From the NCBI GenBank assembly GCA_015680685.1, contig MNCI01010443.1, positions 1,646,235 through 1,710,234 of the forward strand: 64,000 nucleotides of DNA, given 5' to 3'. The notes under the pieces were generated by a model, which was not told the DNA's origin, did not search any database, and was given only the letters and a program-made list of their open reading frames with translations. This document shows, one piece after another, positions 21,760 through 33,433 of this stretch. Every line of letters starts with the position of its first letter. Positions within the stretch are counted from its first letter, which is position 1. The position numbers and the translations under genes were made by a program. The DNA comes from Gnetum montanum (Eukaryota; Streptophyta; Gnetopsida; Gnetales; Gnetaceae).

Positions 21760-22060
21760 AAAAAGAAGCATCTGCTATGACATTAAAATGGTGGCAACAA
21801 GCAACTTCTGCTATGACGTTAAAATGATGGAAACAAGCGGCATCTTCTATGACGTTAAATTGGCGGCGACCATCCGCTATGACGTAAAACTAGAACAGCT
21901 AGTCCACTATGACTATAAACTAGCATGGCACGTCTACTATGTTATTAAACTAGCATGTATGGTTTGTTGGGACTTTAAACTAGCACAGTGGTATGTTGGG
22001 ACCCTAACCCAGCACACGGTCTGCCAAGACCTTAAATTGGATTCATGTCACGTCCTTAGT
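21760..22060 (+). repeat. Mini-hairpin array 3 of element A (post-pol)
   Basis: About seven units spaced 30-40 bp, each CTATGAC- or similar followed by TTAAA or ATAAACTAGC. The best is 21901-21925: AGTC, loop CACTAT, GACT, then ATAAACTAGCA. Most others have lost one arm to transitions. The array begins right after the pol stop. Confidence 0.7.
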
Positions 22061-23081
22061 GTGCATCTGCATCAAGTACACATTGAACAAGTGTGCGTAG
22101 TGTCAACGTGGGGGTGGGTTGTTGCAACTTCATAACACAGTTCACAATGCAATGGGAACATGATCTGGAACGTATGCGATGCTTCCACCCTTAGCATCGT
22201 GCTGACCCTCCCAAGATGTCATATGACATCACACTAGCCCTCTGAACCTACCGTCGCCACGGCCCACCGCCCTGATGGTAGTTCCTTGGTTAATGCCTGC
22301 AGTTGGAGTTTTGGTAGTATTGTGGCCCAGCCACAATATAGTTACTCTCTAGCCCCCTACCAATGCCTAGGCTAGCATGATGTTTAGCTATGTGTTATTT
22401 GATCCCATAGTTGAACTAAGAATGCATGTCTTTGGCAAGGATTCCAGAGCATCCGCACTCACAGCAACTCCCGGCGCCTTTGACGCCAACCCCACCATGC
22501 CATTGCTACCAAGGCCATTGTTGGCCTTTCTACCTTGGACATTGCACACTAACAATGATGTACAAGAGCTTCAACAACGTCTATAGCAAGTGAGACTTTT
22601 TCCCTCACTTTGCATCATGGATGTTTTGCTCTCCATTGTGCTTACAGGGTGCAGTTGAAAGCACATCTGGCTACAGCAGTAAATGCTACAGCGTCACAAA
22701 GTGAGTGCCTCAACTAGCTTGGCTACTTTACATTGAAAATTTCATGACATGTGTAACATAGCTCACCACATGGGAAGCATCAGTAGGTAGATCGAAACCC
22801 CACACGGATGTAACACAACTCATCCTAGGAAAGAAACACCTGTCCTACAAGGAGTTAAAGGTTAGCGAGAGTAAAGATGAAAACGCAAACAACTCCCTCA
22901 CGAGCACTCCAATGAGGGACCCTACTAAACCTCATCTTTACCCTTTTCCTGAACCTCCTTCCTCCCTGCTTCACCCCTTCCCCCTATAAAAACCAATGCA
23001 AAACTCTCAAGCGTAGCCAAGCGATATCTTGATGATCACCGAGCAGCAATGTTAGCATCATGTCTTCCATGGTGTTTTGTA
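22061..23081 (+). other. Element A 3' untranslated stretch
   Basis: No gene signal. A 69-codon open frame at 22377-22586 has no support from element B or D. This is the internal region between pol and the polypurine tract. Confidence 0.5.
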
Positions 23082-23136
23082 TTCTTTGTCAACGTCTCTC
23101 GAGCCCATCCTCTAGACGTCGACAAAGAGGGGCCAA
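23082..23136 (+). promoter_or_regulatory. Polypurine tract with overlapping hairpin, element A
   Basis: PPT ACAAAGAGGGGCCAA (23122-23136) directly precedes the TG of the 3' LTR and would prime plus-strand DNA. The arm 23082-23097 (TTCTTTGTCAACGTCT) pairs with 23114-23129 in 14 Watson-Crick pairs, one G-U and one mismatch, loop 16. The right arm runs into the PPT. B and D have the same fold with changed bases. Confidence 0.85.
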
Positions 23137-24745
23137 TGAAACACCCCAAAATTCCAAGACATGTTTGCTTCACCAGGCCTTTGCAATTCACACAACATCA
23201 CGACAGTTCTCTAGGAGATGGATGCTCTGATGTTTAGACTATCCAGATTCAGCAAGTCTTTTACCTCATGTGTCAACAGGCTAAACAGATTCTCCAGCCT
23301 ACCAATTTGAGCAGTTCACCCAATCGACCATGCACTTAGGAGTGATGCATAGAATTTTTGGTGATGCTCAGGATGTGCAAAACATTTCAGCAAGTTTTCT
23401 AAGTCAAGGAGTTTCGCTATGCTATGTAGCATAGCAGACTTCAGAAGATGTTTGCAGAAGTGAAGTGCTACACTATGCTATGCTATGTAGAATAGCACAG
23501 TGTAGCAAAAGCTAGAAGGTCAATCCCCTCGCCTGACTTCGAGTCCTTCAGCAATGTCTCCTTCCATTAGAAAGCAACAAACTTGGCAAAAGAAAGTCAT
23601 GTTTGCTACTATGCTATGCTAAGCTACATGGCACAGCGAGGCATAACAGTTCTACAAAAGAGACAGAAGGCATTTCAAAGGGTAGGATCAGCAAGTTCAC
23701 AAGTTTGGCAGTGCAAAAGACAAATTTTGCAGGCCGACGACTTTTTTACGACTAAGTTCAGTCACTATGCTATGCTACGCTGCATAGCATAGAAAACATG
23801 CAATAAATAGTCAATGCGATTCAAAGGCTTCCAACACATGTAGTGAAACGCGGAGCAAGATGCTACGCTATGCCAAACATGCTACACTACAAAGCATAGC
23901 AAAGATTGGCAAGTAGTTACATCACATTAATGCACCTCACCTAATTGACTATTACTCTAACAACACAATTACATGATGATAGGCTTGTAATTACGGCATG
24001 GCAAGCTTTCCCAACGGTCATGCAGGCAAGTGTAGCATAGATAAGGAAACACGGGCCCAAGGCACGTGGTGTCCAAACTACCCCTTTTGCACACCTTTGG
24101 TCCTATAAATACCCCAACGAGCAACATTCAAAGGGCTTCCTTTTGGGAAATTCAGTTTAGTTGATTCTTTTTGGCAATCTAGTCGGCTAACAAGAAAAAC
24201 ATTAGCACTGTAACCTTGAGCATTATAAGCTTTCTATTTGGCATTGTAAACAATTAGCATTCTCAGTTGGCATTTTTTTCTGCTCTTTTCTACCACCTTG
24301 GTAGCACTTCGCATTATTAGCACATGAGTCCACATTCGACACACATCCATCTCGCTCTACACGTCTTGGTTACTCTCAGGGTCTATGCACTTCTCAGCGT
24401 TGTGCAACCGACTGTATCCACTTTGAAAGAGTGAAGTCGTAGCTTCGAAGTAGTGAATTTTTCTAATTGCATTTCATTTTGTCTCCTACTTATTATTGCA
24501 TTTTACACTATTTTCTATATCTTTTACATTTAAGCATTACTTCGCACTATCAGTCTTGTTTTCAAATCACATGTTGCAAAAGGTTATATTAACACTAACT
24601 AAGTCCCTGTCTGATCGACTAGACCATTCAGGGGGCCCCGTTTTCATTCCATCCAGCATGGCCCTCCCATGGAAATGGGGTTAAGACTATTAACGATCGA
24701 TGACCTCTCAGTGTTTTCCAGCCACCAACATTTTCAGTTGCTACA
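23137..24745 (+). mobile_element. Element A 3' LTR
   Basis: 1609 bp, from TGAAACACCCCAAAATTCC to GTTGCTACA, matching the 5' LTR over its whole length with many transitions and small gaps. TATA box TATAAATA at 24104-24111, with the CACGTGG box at 24063-24070 upstream. It ends at the right-hand ACTAT duplication. Confidence 0.93.
24104..24111 (+). promoter_or_regulatory. Element A 3' LTR TATA box
   Basis: TATAAATA in the context GGTCCTATAAATACCCC, the conserved LTR core promoter of the A/E family. Confidence 0.7.
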
Positions 24746-24750
24746 ACTAT
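24746..24750. repeat. Target site duplication of element A, right copy
   Basis: ACTAT, identical to 6661-6665. Confidence 0.9.
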
Positions 24751-27000
24751 CATCCCACTAAAACACAATGTAAGAGAGATCAACATTGGGAGAAGCACTA
24801 TGAGGATTTGAAGGGGAAATGGCTCACTAATTCATTAATCCTGTTTAATCAAAATGAAAATGAGGATCCTTCCTCTAGGGTTTCTCAACATAAATATTTT
24901 CCACCCCTTTATATTAGTGATGTAGGCTTGAACCTAAAGTTGCAATCCACTATTAACAATCTAGGTTCAAGAAAAAGTGGAAGTCAAAGTAGGGGCTGGG
25001 GCAAGGATCAAGATGAAAAGAAAGCTAATGAACATGATTGTAACAAGCATAGAGGAGGTGGTAGACACCATGGTGGTGGTGGTCCTCCTCCCTCTTCATC
25101 CTCTTCATCTACATCATATTCCTCTTTTGGTTCTAACAAACACTGTAGAAAGAACAACCATGATGAGGGTGAACAATAGGACAGTGATAATCGTAAAGAC
25201 CACCATGAATGAAGGGATAGTAGAGGACATCATAGGTGTCATTGAAATAGTGATGATGATGAGCCTTTGTTGGCCACTCAGAGCATGCTAAATATTGCAA
25301 AGGCAATAAAAATTCTAGCCAAGCATGTGAAAGATAGTTGGATTAAGTGACTTGACATGAACAATATTCCTAGATTTGAGAGTGAATATAAATCTGATCC
25401 ACAAACACATCTTCAAGCCTTTCATGATGCATGTACCTTATAGAATATTGAAAATGATTGATAGAAATTAAAGCTATTTCCTAGGACACTCGTCAAGGAA
25501 GCAGAAATCTGGTATTAGATGTTGGAGCTAGAGTCCATCTGTAGGTGAAGTACAATGCTAGAGCTATTTAATGATAAATACTAGACATACTTCCAAGTGT
25601 GTAATCTGAGAAGGAAAATCCAAAGATGGAGGCAAGAAACACATGAACCCTTGAGTGCCACCTAGGGTAGATACTATTCTCTCATACATCAATGCCTTAG
25701 CCATGATTATTTTCAATGGGAATAACTTCACTACATCATAGATGGATTCAGTTCAGAAATAGAAGAACTCTTGGAATTTATGCCCAAGGAAGACTATCAG
25801 AACTTAGAGCTCATCAGATCCAAAGGTTGATAGAGTAGGTAGAAAAAGAAGGAGAGATGAGGAAACAAGAAATTGCTAAGGAATATAATAAGAATCCTTC
25901 CATTAGTAAAAGGAAGGTTTGATTTTGCAACAACGAGAAAGAGTCGCCACTTGATGAGGTGGTGCAACGAAAAACCTTGCCAATACAAAAATCTATTTTT
26001 GATATATCAACCAAGGTTGATAAATTATGAAGCTCTTTGGATGAAAAATTCCAAAGTGCTCTAAAAATTATAGAAAAATTAGGAGAGTGGAGTAGTGATC
26101 ATGACCGTAGGAGGTGAAAAGAAGCTAAACATGCTTACCAAAGGGGTAAGGGCAAGGCTGCGATAGTGGAAGAGGTTGTGGAGTTAGAATCAAATGATGA
26201 TGGTGGATATGACATCTGCCAATACCAACATCTTAAATGATGTTGCCCTATTGTGTCACACTTGCAGGAGTTTGGGGTGTACACACTGAATCCTAGATTG
26301 GAAAGAAGATATGCACCCAAAAGATTGTCTTATCCTCGAGATAATCCAAGGTAGTTCCATCAACAATCATAAGCTTATTATCCAGGTGAAGCTTCATCAT
26401 AGCCATATGAGCCATACCAATAGTGGCAACACCCACAATCATGGGGGATGCCACTGCTAAGGTAGAATTACCATTACATATAGCCAAATTCGTATGGATA
26501 CTATGTTCAACAACCAATGTCTTCACATGACTCTTCTAGTCATGCTTCCTTTTAGCATCACTACTATCCTCTAAAGTATTACATAACCCATTCTCCATCT
26601 ACTAGAGGGGAAATCCCATATTCCTACTACCCTCCTCATCTTTCCACACATGCTCCTCCATCCTTAACCCAATTACCACTTGCTCCATCCATGTAGGATG
26701 AGCTTCTAGCCCAACCACAACAATGTAATGCTACCAGGGCCATTAAATTATAGTTGGTTTCTCAACTAAGTGGTTTGGAACCAAGATCCTATAAAAGAAC
26801 ATTCTTTCGAACCAATAACCTTACTAAAACCTCATTTACTTATGTGGTTGGTCATCCTGTACATCCTTCATCCTCTGCATCCATTCCTATCAAGATCCTT
26901 TCAAACCAAACACCTCCTAAGATTTGCATAGTTATGTTAACCCATGCTATATTTGATTGGATCAATACTATAAACCTTTCTAGGAAAAGAGCTTATCTTA
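24746..27000 (+). pseudogene. gag: Element C gag, main part
   Basis: Continues the frame broken at 6665. After HWEKHYEDLKGKWLTNSL it has a Gly/His/Ser-rich low-complexity stretch (25040-25180). The gag core at about 25350-25790 follows: NNIPRFESEYKSDPQTHLQAF, ELFNDKY, NLRRKIQRWRQETHEPL and LHYIIDGFSSEIEELLEFMPK. This core resembles the minus-strand gag at 760-972 (RKQIQEWKQAQHEPL, HIIDGLHDE), so both are Athila-like relatives. A basic, then Pro/Ser/Tyr-rich, tail leads to the protease. Many stops and frame changes; dead. Confidence 0.75.
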
Positions 27001-27034
27001 GAAATCTTCTCATTTATTTGCAGATTATTGGGAA

Positions 27035-27437
27035 TGAGCCATGCAAAGCTCTTCTTGACTAAGGTTCTGGAGTTAATATGATTTCTCATGAAATGTACAA
27101 TGCCTGGAACTTGCCTTCTCTCAAGAAGAGAAATATCTATTTAGAATTGGTAGATTAGTGCATCACTATTCCATTAGGATTACTAAAAGATATTGTGACC
27201 ATTGTATATGGGTGATCTTATCCTACTAATTTCATGATAAATAAAGTTGACAATTGTAATGGGGACTTCCTAATCATTATGGGAAGGGCTTGGTTAAGCA
27301 TTGTTGATGCAAAAATGGGCATTAGAGATTTTTCCTTGGAAATTTCCAAGGAGAATGAATTTGGAAAGATCAAGAAGAAGAGAGTTCCATGCATCATGTA
27401 CAATGATACTGGGTGCAACTCTGTGTATAAACTATGA
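27035..27437 (+). pseudogene. pro: Element C aspartic protease
   Basis: Retroviral-type aspartic protease remnant. KALLD-stop-GSGVNMISHEMYNAWNLP carries the active-site region (27050-27120), and DFLIIMGRAWLSIVDAKMG (27268-27318) is the second conserved strand. It lies between gag and RT as in Athila. Two stops interrupt it. The stretch 27543-27812 downstream is an acidic linker before RT. Confidence 0.7.
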
Positions 27438-27542
27438 TCCATGAAAAGAGCATCCATTTTTGCATGTAGGTAATGTGAAAATAAGGAAAATATTCAAAGG
27501 CACCTATACGCAGTAGCTACGAAATAGGAGGACATCCAGTGG

Positions 27543-30480
27543 TTGATAGTTGATCTTGAAAATTGCACACTTTGCATGGAATCCACTAAGAGTTTGACAT
27601 GTTCCTATGTTGAAAACATGGATGAACTAGAGCAAGTTCATTACCAACTCCCTAATGATGCAAATGATGATACCAATTGGGAAGAGTTGGAAATCCTTGA
27701 AAATTTTAAACAAGAGTCCTTAGAGTTGAAAACTCTACCTATCGACATGGAGTATGCATTTTTGAAAAATGGTAAGTTGATAATCATCAATGCCAATCTT
27801 ACTCCTAAATAAAAACAAATGCTATTGAGGATGGTTAATAAATGACCAACAACCTTTTCTTGGTCATATCCTAAACTCGTAGAGATTGATCCTAAGATAT
27901 GCCAACATCATATCGGCATTAATTTTGCCATAAAGCCAAATAGGTAGCTGTAATGGTGGTTGAACCCCAAATTGAAGTAGATCATCAAAGAGGAAATCAA
28001 ACAACGCCTCAATGTAGGGTTTATCTATCCCATTGTAGATAGTGAATGGGTTAGCCCACTCATGATTATGCCCAAGAAATATGGCAAATGGTGGGCCCAC
28101 ATTAACTTCTAGCTGTTGAATATGTAAACATTTAAAGATCACTTTCCATTGTCATTTGTGAATCAAGTGTTGGACACTATATCTAGGCATTGCTATTACT
28201 ACTTTCTGGATGGTTTTAGTGGCTATGGCCAAATCAAGTTCACACTAGAGGATTAGGCCAAAACAACATTCACAAGTTCCTACAAGACTTTTGTATATTG
28301 AAAATGCCTTTTGATCTATGAAATGCTCTTGCAACATTTCAACACTTGGTCTTAAGCATTTTTCAACAATAGATTGGTTGTAGTATTGAAGTATTCATGG
28401 ATGACTTCTCCACTGGTGGTGCCACATTTGAGCAAGCCTTGGACCACCTTGAGCAAGTGCTTAAAATGTATGTGAAGATGAATCTTTAGCTCAATTGGTA
28501 AAAGAGCCATCTGATGGTCCAGGAGGGCATTATACTAGTACATAGAATTTCTTAGGCAAGGATTAAGGTGGACCCTAAAAAGATAAGGGTCATCCAAGGA
28601 ATAAGTTGCCAACTAGAAATTGTTAAAGATGTTTGATCATTCCTTAGACACATTGGCTACTACTAGCAATTCATAGAAAATTTCTCTAAGATCACAAAAC
28701 TATTGGTCAATTTAACAAAGAAAGATGCTCTATTCATCTAGATGAAGGAATGTGAAAATGCATTCCAAAGCCTCAAGTAGAAACCTGTAGAGACTTCAAT
28801 TCTATGAGCACCTAATTGGTCTAGATCATTTCATATCATGATAGATGCATCAAATTATTCCTTAGGAGCCATGGCTATGTAGTTGGATGATAAGAAATGT
28901 CAATATTACATCCACTACACAAGTCAAAGCATTGTGGGTGCAGAGTCAAATTACACCACAATAGAGAAAGGACTAACGGTTGTGGTGTATGCTTTAGAAA
29001 AATTTGGCACTATGTGCTTGGATACAAAGTGTTTATGCACACTTATCATAGTGCCATTAGCATTGTCATGAATAAGCCAACAATGAGTCCCTGTTTCATA
29101 TGATGGTTGATGATCTTGCAATAGTTTGATCTTACAATGGTAGACTGAAAGGGAATTAAGAATGTGGTTGTTGATCACTTATCTTAGTTATTATGGGACA
29201 ACAAAGAGCAAAGCCCACTCTTTAATGAATTTCTAAATGAAATCCTCTTTACTAGTGTAATAAATGAACAATTATCCATAGAAACCAAATGGTATGATGA
29301 CATACTCACTTATCTTCTTACTTAGGAGATGTCACATGATCTAGACTATAGGAAGAAACAACAATTTCTTCATTAGGCAAAATGATTCATGGAAATCAAT
29401 GGACATATTTACAAGGTGTGTGTCGATGACCTAGTTCATTGGTGTGTACCTGATGCTGATTAACTATGCATTCTCTAGGATTCTCATGAGGGTCCTTGTT
29501 AAGGCCACTATGTTGGGATATGAACGACCATTAAGATTCTAATGGCAAGGTATTATTGGCCAACCATCTTTAAGGATGGCTACTAATTTATCTACTTTTG
29601 TGAACACTTTTAACAAGATTGTGAAATGACTACTCAAATGGAGGGATCTCAATAGTTGATCCAACCACTGGAATCCTTCAACATAAGGGGCATTAACTTC
29701 ACGGGTCCCATCACATCCATGTCAACTAGAAAGGCATACATAATTGTTGCCATTGATTACTACACAAAATGGGTAAGAGCAATAGCCATCATCGATTGTA
29801 CATCATTGACTACTGCATGGTTTGTACAAAAAAATGTTGTAAACAAGTTTGGGATGCCATGTGCACTAATTTATGATAATGGAACCCATCTCACAAGCAC
29901 CACTTTTCTTAAGCTCATGCAATGCTTGAGGGTTGAACATAAATTAATAACACCCTATCACCCCCAATCCAATGGTCAAGTAAAAGTTACTAATAGGGAG
30001 ATTACAAAGATCTTAAAAAGAATTGTTAGCAAATATAGGAGAGACTAGAGCACAAAACTCAATGATGCCCTCTAGGACTACTGCTCAACATCGAAACTCC
30101 CTATAGGATACTCTCCCTATAAGCTAGTGTACAAAAAACTACTAACACTTCCTATCCAATTTGAGCTCCGTACACTTTCAATAGCTTCTTGACTTAAGCT
30201 TAGCACAAAAAGAGAGATTGATCAACCTAAGTGTGCTAGATGAAAAATGATTACTATCCCTATCTTGGAATGAAGTGCACAAAGCATTCAACAAAAGCAT
30301 CATGAGCTTAGAATACAAAAGTAAAATTTTAACCAGGAGATAAGGTTTTCTACTAGAACCCCACACATGTACCTCAACGAACTAAGTTCTAGATGTTGTG
30401 GGAAGGGCCTGACATCATTTACGAAACATTTCCTTCTATGGCCATGTTAATTTACAAACTTGAGAGCCTAAACAAAAATT
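27543..30480 (+). pseudogene. pol: Element C pol: RT, RNase H, integrase
   Basis: Athila-type pol. RT from about 27800: VGFIYPIVDSEWVSPLMIMPK, then YYFLDGFSGYGQIKF (near 28200), and the catalytic box as FMDD (EVFMDDFSTGG, near 28400) rather than YVDD. HLMVQEGII follows. RNase H at 28800-29180 (HIMIDASNYSLGAMAM; ESNYTTIEKGLTVVVYALEKF). Integrase at about 29380-30050: GINFTGPI has lost the first catalytic Asp, LIYDNGTHL keeps the second, and NGQVKVTNREI has Lys for the catalytic Glu. The C-terminal LWEGPDIIYETFPSMAMLIYKL is recognisable to about 30460; then element D begins. Heavily frameshifted. Confidence 0.82.
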
Positions 30481-31937
30481 TACAACGCAAGCTAGCTTGC
30501 ATTCTAGACCAGGTGCATTGTATCATACAACGCAAGCTAGCTTACACCCTTGGAAGCAATGTAAGATCTTGAAAAGCTCACAGATGGTGAGGCTTATAGT
30601 GAAAATTTACGATGAATTCCAAGAGGGATTGACTCCAGCTAGCTTGAAACTTCATGGTCCTTTGAATCGACTGTTGTAGGACATTGATTTGAGTGGTTTG
30701 ATGGCTGTTTAAGGCATCTCTGCTTCACCAAGGCTCCCACCATGAGCTAATTTGGTCCTAGCATGCCCTCAGCATGTGTCTAAAGTGCTCTAGGCCACTC
30801 TTGGTAGCTCACATTGGGCTCATGCTGTCAACATGACCTCAGCGTAACCCCAACGTGACCTGGGCATGTGCAAGTTGAGATGGTGCATTTCACACCCAAT
30901 CTTGATTTTTGAGACCTATCCTTCAAGTGCAACTACTGCCTAACTTTGGGGATGACCTATGAGTTGAATCTGAGCCTGTTTATGCCTGGATTTTGGCCTG
31001 TTTTGCAACTCACATTGGGCTCATGCTATCAACGTGAGCTGGACGTGACCCTAGCATGACCAACTGGAAGTGACATATTTTGAGTCGAATTTTTACCTCT
31101 GACGCTTGTTCTTTGAAATGCAACTACTGCCTACTCTCCAGGGTGGCCTCGATGCTAAATTTGAGTCTATTCTTGTGTTGATTTGAGCCACTTTTGACAG
31201 GTCACGTTGGGCTCATGCTGTTAATGTGACCAAGCCAAAATGCCATGTTTCATACCTAAATTTTGATTTTCTAGAGCTTGTGAACAAGTAGAACTTTTGC
31301 CTATCCTTGGGGGTCGAGTTGATTCTAAAAATTATGCTTGGAACTACTTGATTTGATCTATTTTTGTTTGGTCACGCTGGGCTCATGCTCCAGCATGACC
31401 CTAGCATGACCTGGGTATGAGTAAACAAATTGTGTGACTTGTAGCTGAATTTTTGAGGTTCTAGAGGTCATGGAGCTACAATGAACATCAGTGAAGCTTA
31501 AGGGGAGTCCGCATGCTTGAATTCAGACTGTTTGAACTTGGTTTCAGGGCTTTGAAAGTTGGTCAAGCTATGCTCACATTGTACTCATGCTGGGCAGCGT
31601 GACCTCAGCTTGACCTCAGCATGAGTAGCAAGATTTATGCAATTCTGACTTGAAATCTCAGGTTCTGGATGCTGAAACTTGGAGTAATCATTAGTGGGCC
31701 CCAATGGGGACTTGCCCATTCAAATTAGGATCATTTTAACTTGATTTGGAAGCTATCAGGGTTGGTCATGTTTAGGGCAAGCTAGCTTGACAACATGAGC
31801 AAGCTGGCTTGAACAAGCTAGCTTGAACAAGCTAGGTGTAGTTCCATGCCTTAGTCAAGTTTTGTCTCCTAAATTCCGAAAAGGGCTTGAGTCGTTCTTG
31901 TTTCAAAGTGTCTAAGCTAAAATTTTGTGGTGTTTCA
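30480..31937 (-). mobile_element. Element D 3' LTR (left edge approximate)
   Basis: The minus strand starts TGAAACACCACAAAATTTTAG at 31937, right after the PPT. The low-coordinate end is placed near 30480, where integrase coding of element C is lost and a CAAGCTAGCTTG palindrome (30487-30500) matches two near the LTR start (31778-31789, 31814-31825). No clear TG/CA end was found there, so the border may be off by 100-200 bp. The middle is made of about five degenerate repeats. Confidence 0.6.
30808..31640. repeat. Five degenerate ~170-205-bp repeats in D LTR
   Basis: The phrase CTCACATTGGGCTCATGCT, with variants, recurs at 30808, 31009, 31201, 31371 and 31573, each followed by a run of TGACC/CATGACC words. 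Spacings are about 200, 190, 170 and 200 bp. Element B's LTR has two comparable ~187-bp repeats (about 37600-37900), so U3 repetition is common to this group. Confidence 0.7.
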
Positions 31938-31994
31938 TTGACCCCTCTTTGTTGACGTCTGGAGGGATCCACCTGAGAGACATCGACAAAGAAG
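31938..31994 (-). promoter_or_regulatory. Polypurine tract with hairpin, element D
   Basis: PPT AACAAAGAGGGGTCAA on the minus strand (31938-31953) abuts the LTR. Its 5' part lies in a stem: 31944-31960 pairs with 31978-31994 in 14 Watson-Crick pairs, two G-U pairs and one mismatch. Same position as the A and B hairpins. Confidence 0.8.
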
Positions 31995-33104
31995 TACAAA
32001 ACACCATGATCGACCTGGCACCAAGCATTGTCTGTTGGCCCTTGGCTAGATTTCATCACACTGTGTTTAAAAGTACAAGGGATTGAGGGTTTTAGTTTAA
32101 GGAAATAAGGTTGTAACTGGGGGGATTAAAGATTGATCAAAGGGTGTCGTTGTTTGAACTACGGGAGAGGAATGCTCTCATGTGAACGAGCCAGTTTTTG
32201 GTCCTTGTCACCAGCCAATGTATAGCAAACTTGGAACCAAGGCATAGGAGGTGCGTTCTTTGAAGAAACGGGATCCTTGTGTCATGTTTAAGGGAGCCTG
32301 TTGTAAACAGCCAAAGCCATGCAATGATGTGCAACATGATCATTTGAGACGTGAGTGTTTTACCAAGACAATTGCCTTCTCGCCTGGGGCTTTTATGAGA
32401 AGAGGCAATGGTCTTTAGTCCATAATGTCCATGGGGTTATGAAGACCTTTTCTATGCATTTTTCTCTTTGGCCTTTTTTTGTTCTCTTTTTATTTTTTCT
32501 TTGTTTCTTCTTTTCTTTTATTTTTTTCTTTTTTTGGTCTTTTCTGAAAGAGCCTACTTTTTTTTCCTTGCTCTTTTTTGAGCACTTGCATTTTGTGTCA
32601 TGCACCATGTACTATATTTGTGTTGCAATTGCTTAGGGAGTTATAGTGTGCACTAATGCATCTAGAGTTTTGGAATGAATATTGGATCAAAGGACTGTAA
32701 TTGAGTAGGGTAAGGAGATCATGATGAGGAATAGGGAATGTGTCAGGAGTTGGAAATGTACTTATGACTAGATTGATTAACCGAGTTGCAAGCATCAGGG
32801 AGAATGTGATACCTTGTCATCATGATGAAATGCATCTATGCATGAACATCTCAAGCATGTCATCCTACAAACACAACTACAAGGGGACAAGAAAACCACA
32901 AATGATTCAGTTAGCTAAAGCACTTTAAACTTGAACATAGCCGATGGAATGGAGCCATCATGTGTAGTTTCAAGGCAAACAAAATTTTGAACAACCTCAA
33001 TTTTGTCCAGGTCTATGTGATAGATCATGCAGCAAGTTTTTGGTGAGCACATACAGCCGATTACAGCAACATGTCTTTTTAAATGATGCCAGGTTGTTAA
33101 TGAT
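31995..33104 (-). other. Element D 3' untranslated region with purine tract
   Basis: No gene. The minus strand of about 32460-32600 is an A/G-rich run; just upstream of it in element sense, at about 32360-32400, is a conserved block (AAGCCCCAGGCGAGAAGGCA). Element B has the same tract and block, sense strand, at 43640-43860. Short lysine-rich or phenylalanine-rich open frames here are artefacts of this composition. Confidence 0.6.
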
Positions 33105-33420
33105 GTTACTAGTTTGTAGTCTTGGTGAACTATTATGGGTTAGTTTTACGTCATAATCCTTTGGACGTTGCTCGTTTATCATCATAGAAGATGATGCAGT
33201 GCTAGTTTATAGTCATGGCCGACTATGAAGAGGCAAACTAGTTTATAGTCTTAGTGGACTTTGATAAACAAGCATGGCAGTTTAGTGTCATACCAGATAG
33301 AATTGTATGGTGTCAGCTTACTGTCATGACGCCAGGACGTTCTGTGGTGCTAGTTTTAAGTCATAGCTCCAGGACTATTCTATGGTATTAGTTTTAAGTC
33401 ATGATGCCAGGACCGATACG
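33105..33420 (-). repeat. Mini-hairpin array of element D (post-pol)
   Basis: Minus-strand units: 33201-33226 has the stem ATAGTC/GACTAT around loop GGCCAT followed by AAACTAGC, and 33247-33260 has AGTC/GACT around CACTAA. Further units have 10-11-base loops (CGTC/GACG near 33140-33175, AGTC/GACT near 33350-33375) with the tail TAAAACTA. The array lies directly after the pol stop. Confidence 0.82.
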
Positions 33421-33433
33421 TACCTTGAGCTCA

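Larger units (their letters stand above)
6666..24745 (+). mobile_element. Element A: complete 18-kb Tat-like retrotransposon
   Basis: A full LTR retrotransposon with both LTRs (6666-8311 and 23137-24745), primer site, PPT and perfect ACTAT target duplications. Internal order: leader with a tandem duplication, gag-protease (sense), an antisense eight-exon gene, then pol with RT, RNase H, a second RNase H-like domain and integrase. The second RNase H places it with the Tat/Ogre lineage. All frames carry stops, and the two LTRs differ by many transitions plus indels, so this is an old insertion. It landed inside the gag of element C. Element E is a sister copy with the same layout. Confidence 0.93.

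Noticed and set aside
24977-25291. Plus-strand frame rich in Val/Ile/Met overlapping C gag
   Set aside because: Frame-shifted reading of the Gly/His/Ser-rich low-complexity part of gag.
32355-32636. Phe-rich open frame on plus and Lys-rich one on minus
   Set aside because: Products of the purine/pyrimidine tract of element D; the same kind appears at 43491-43870 in B.
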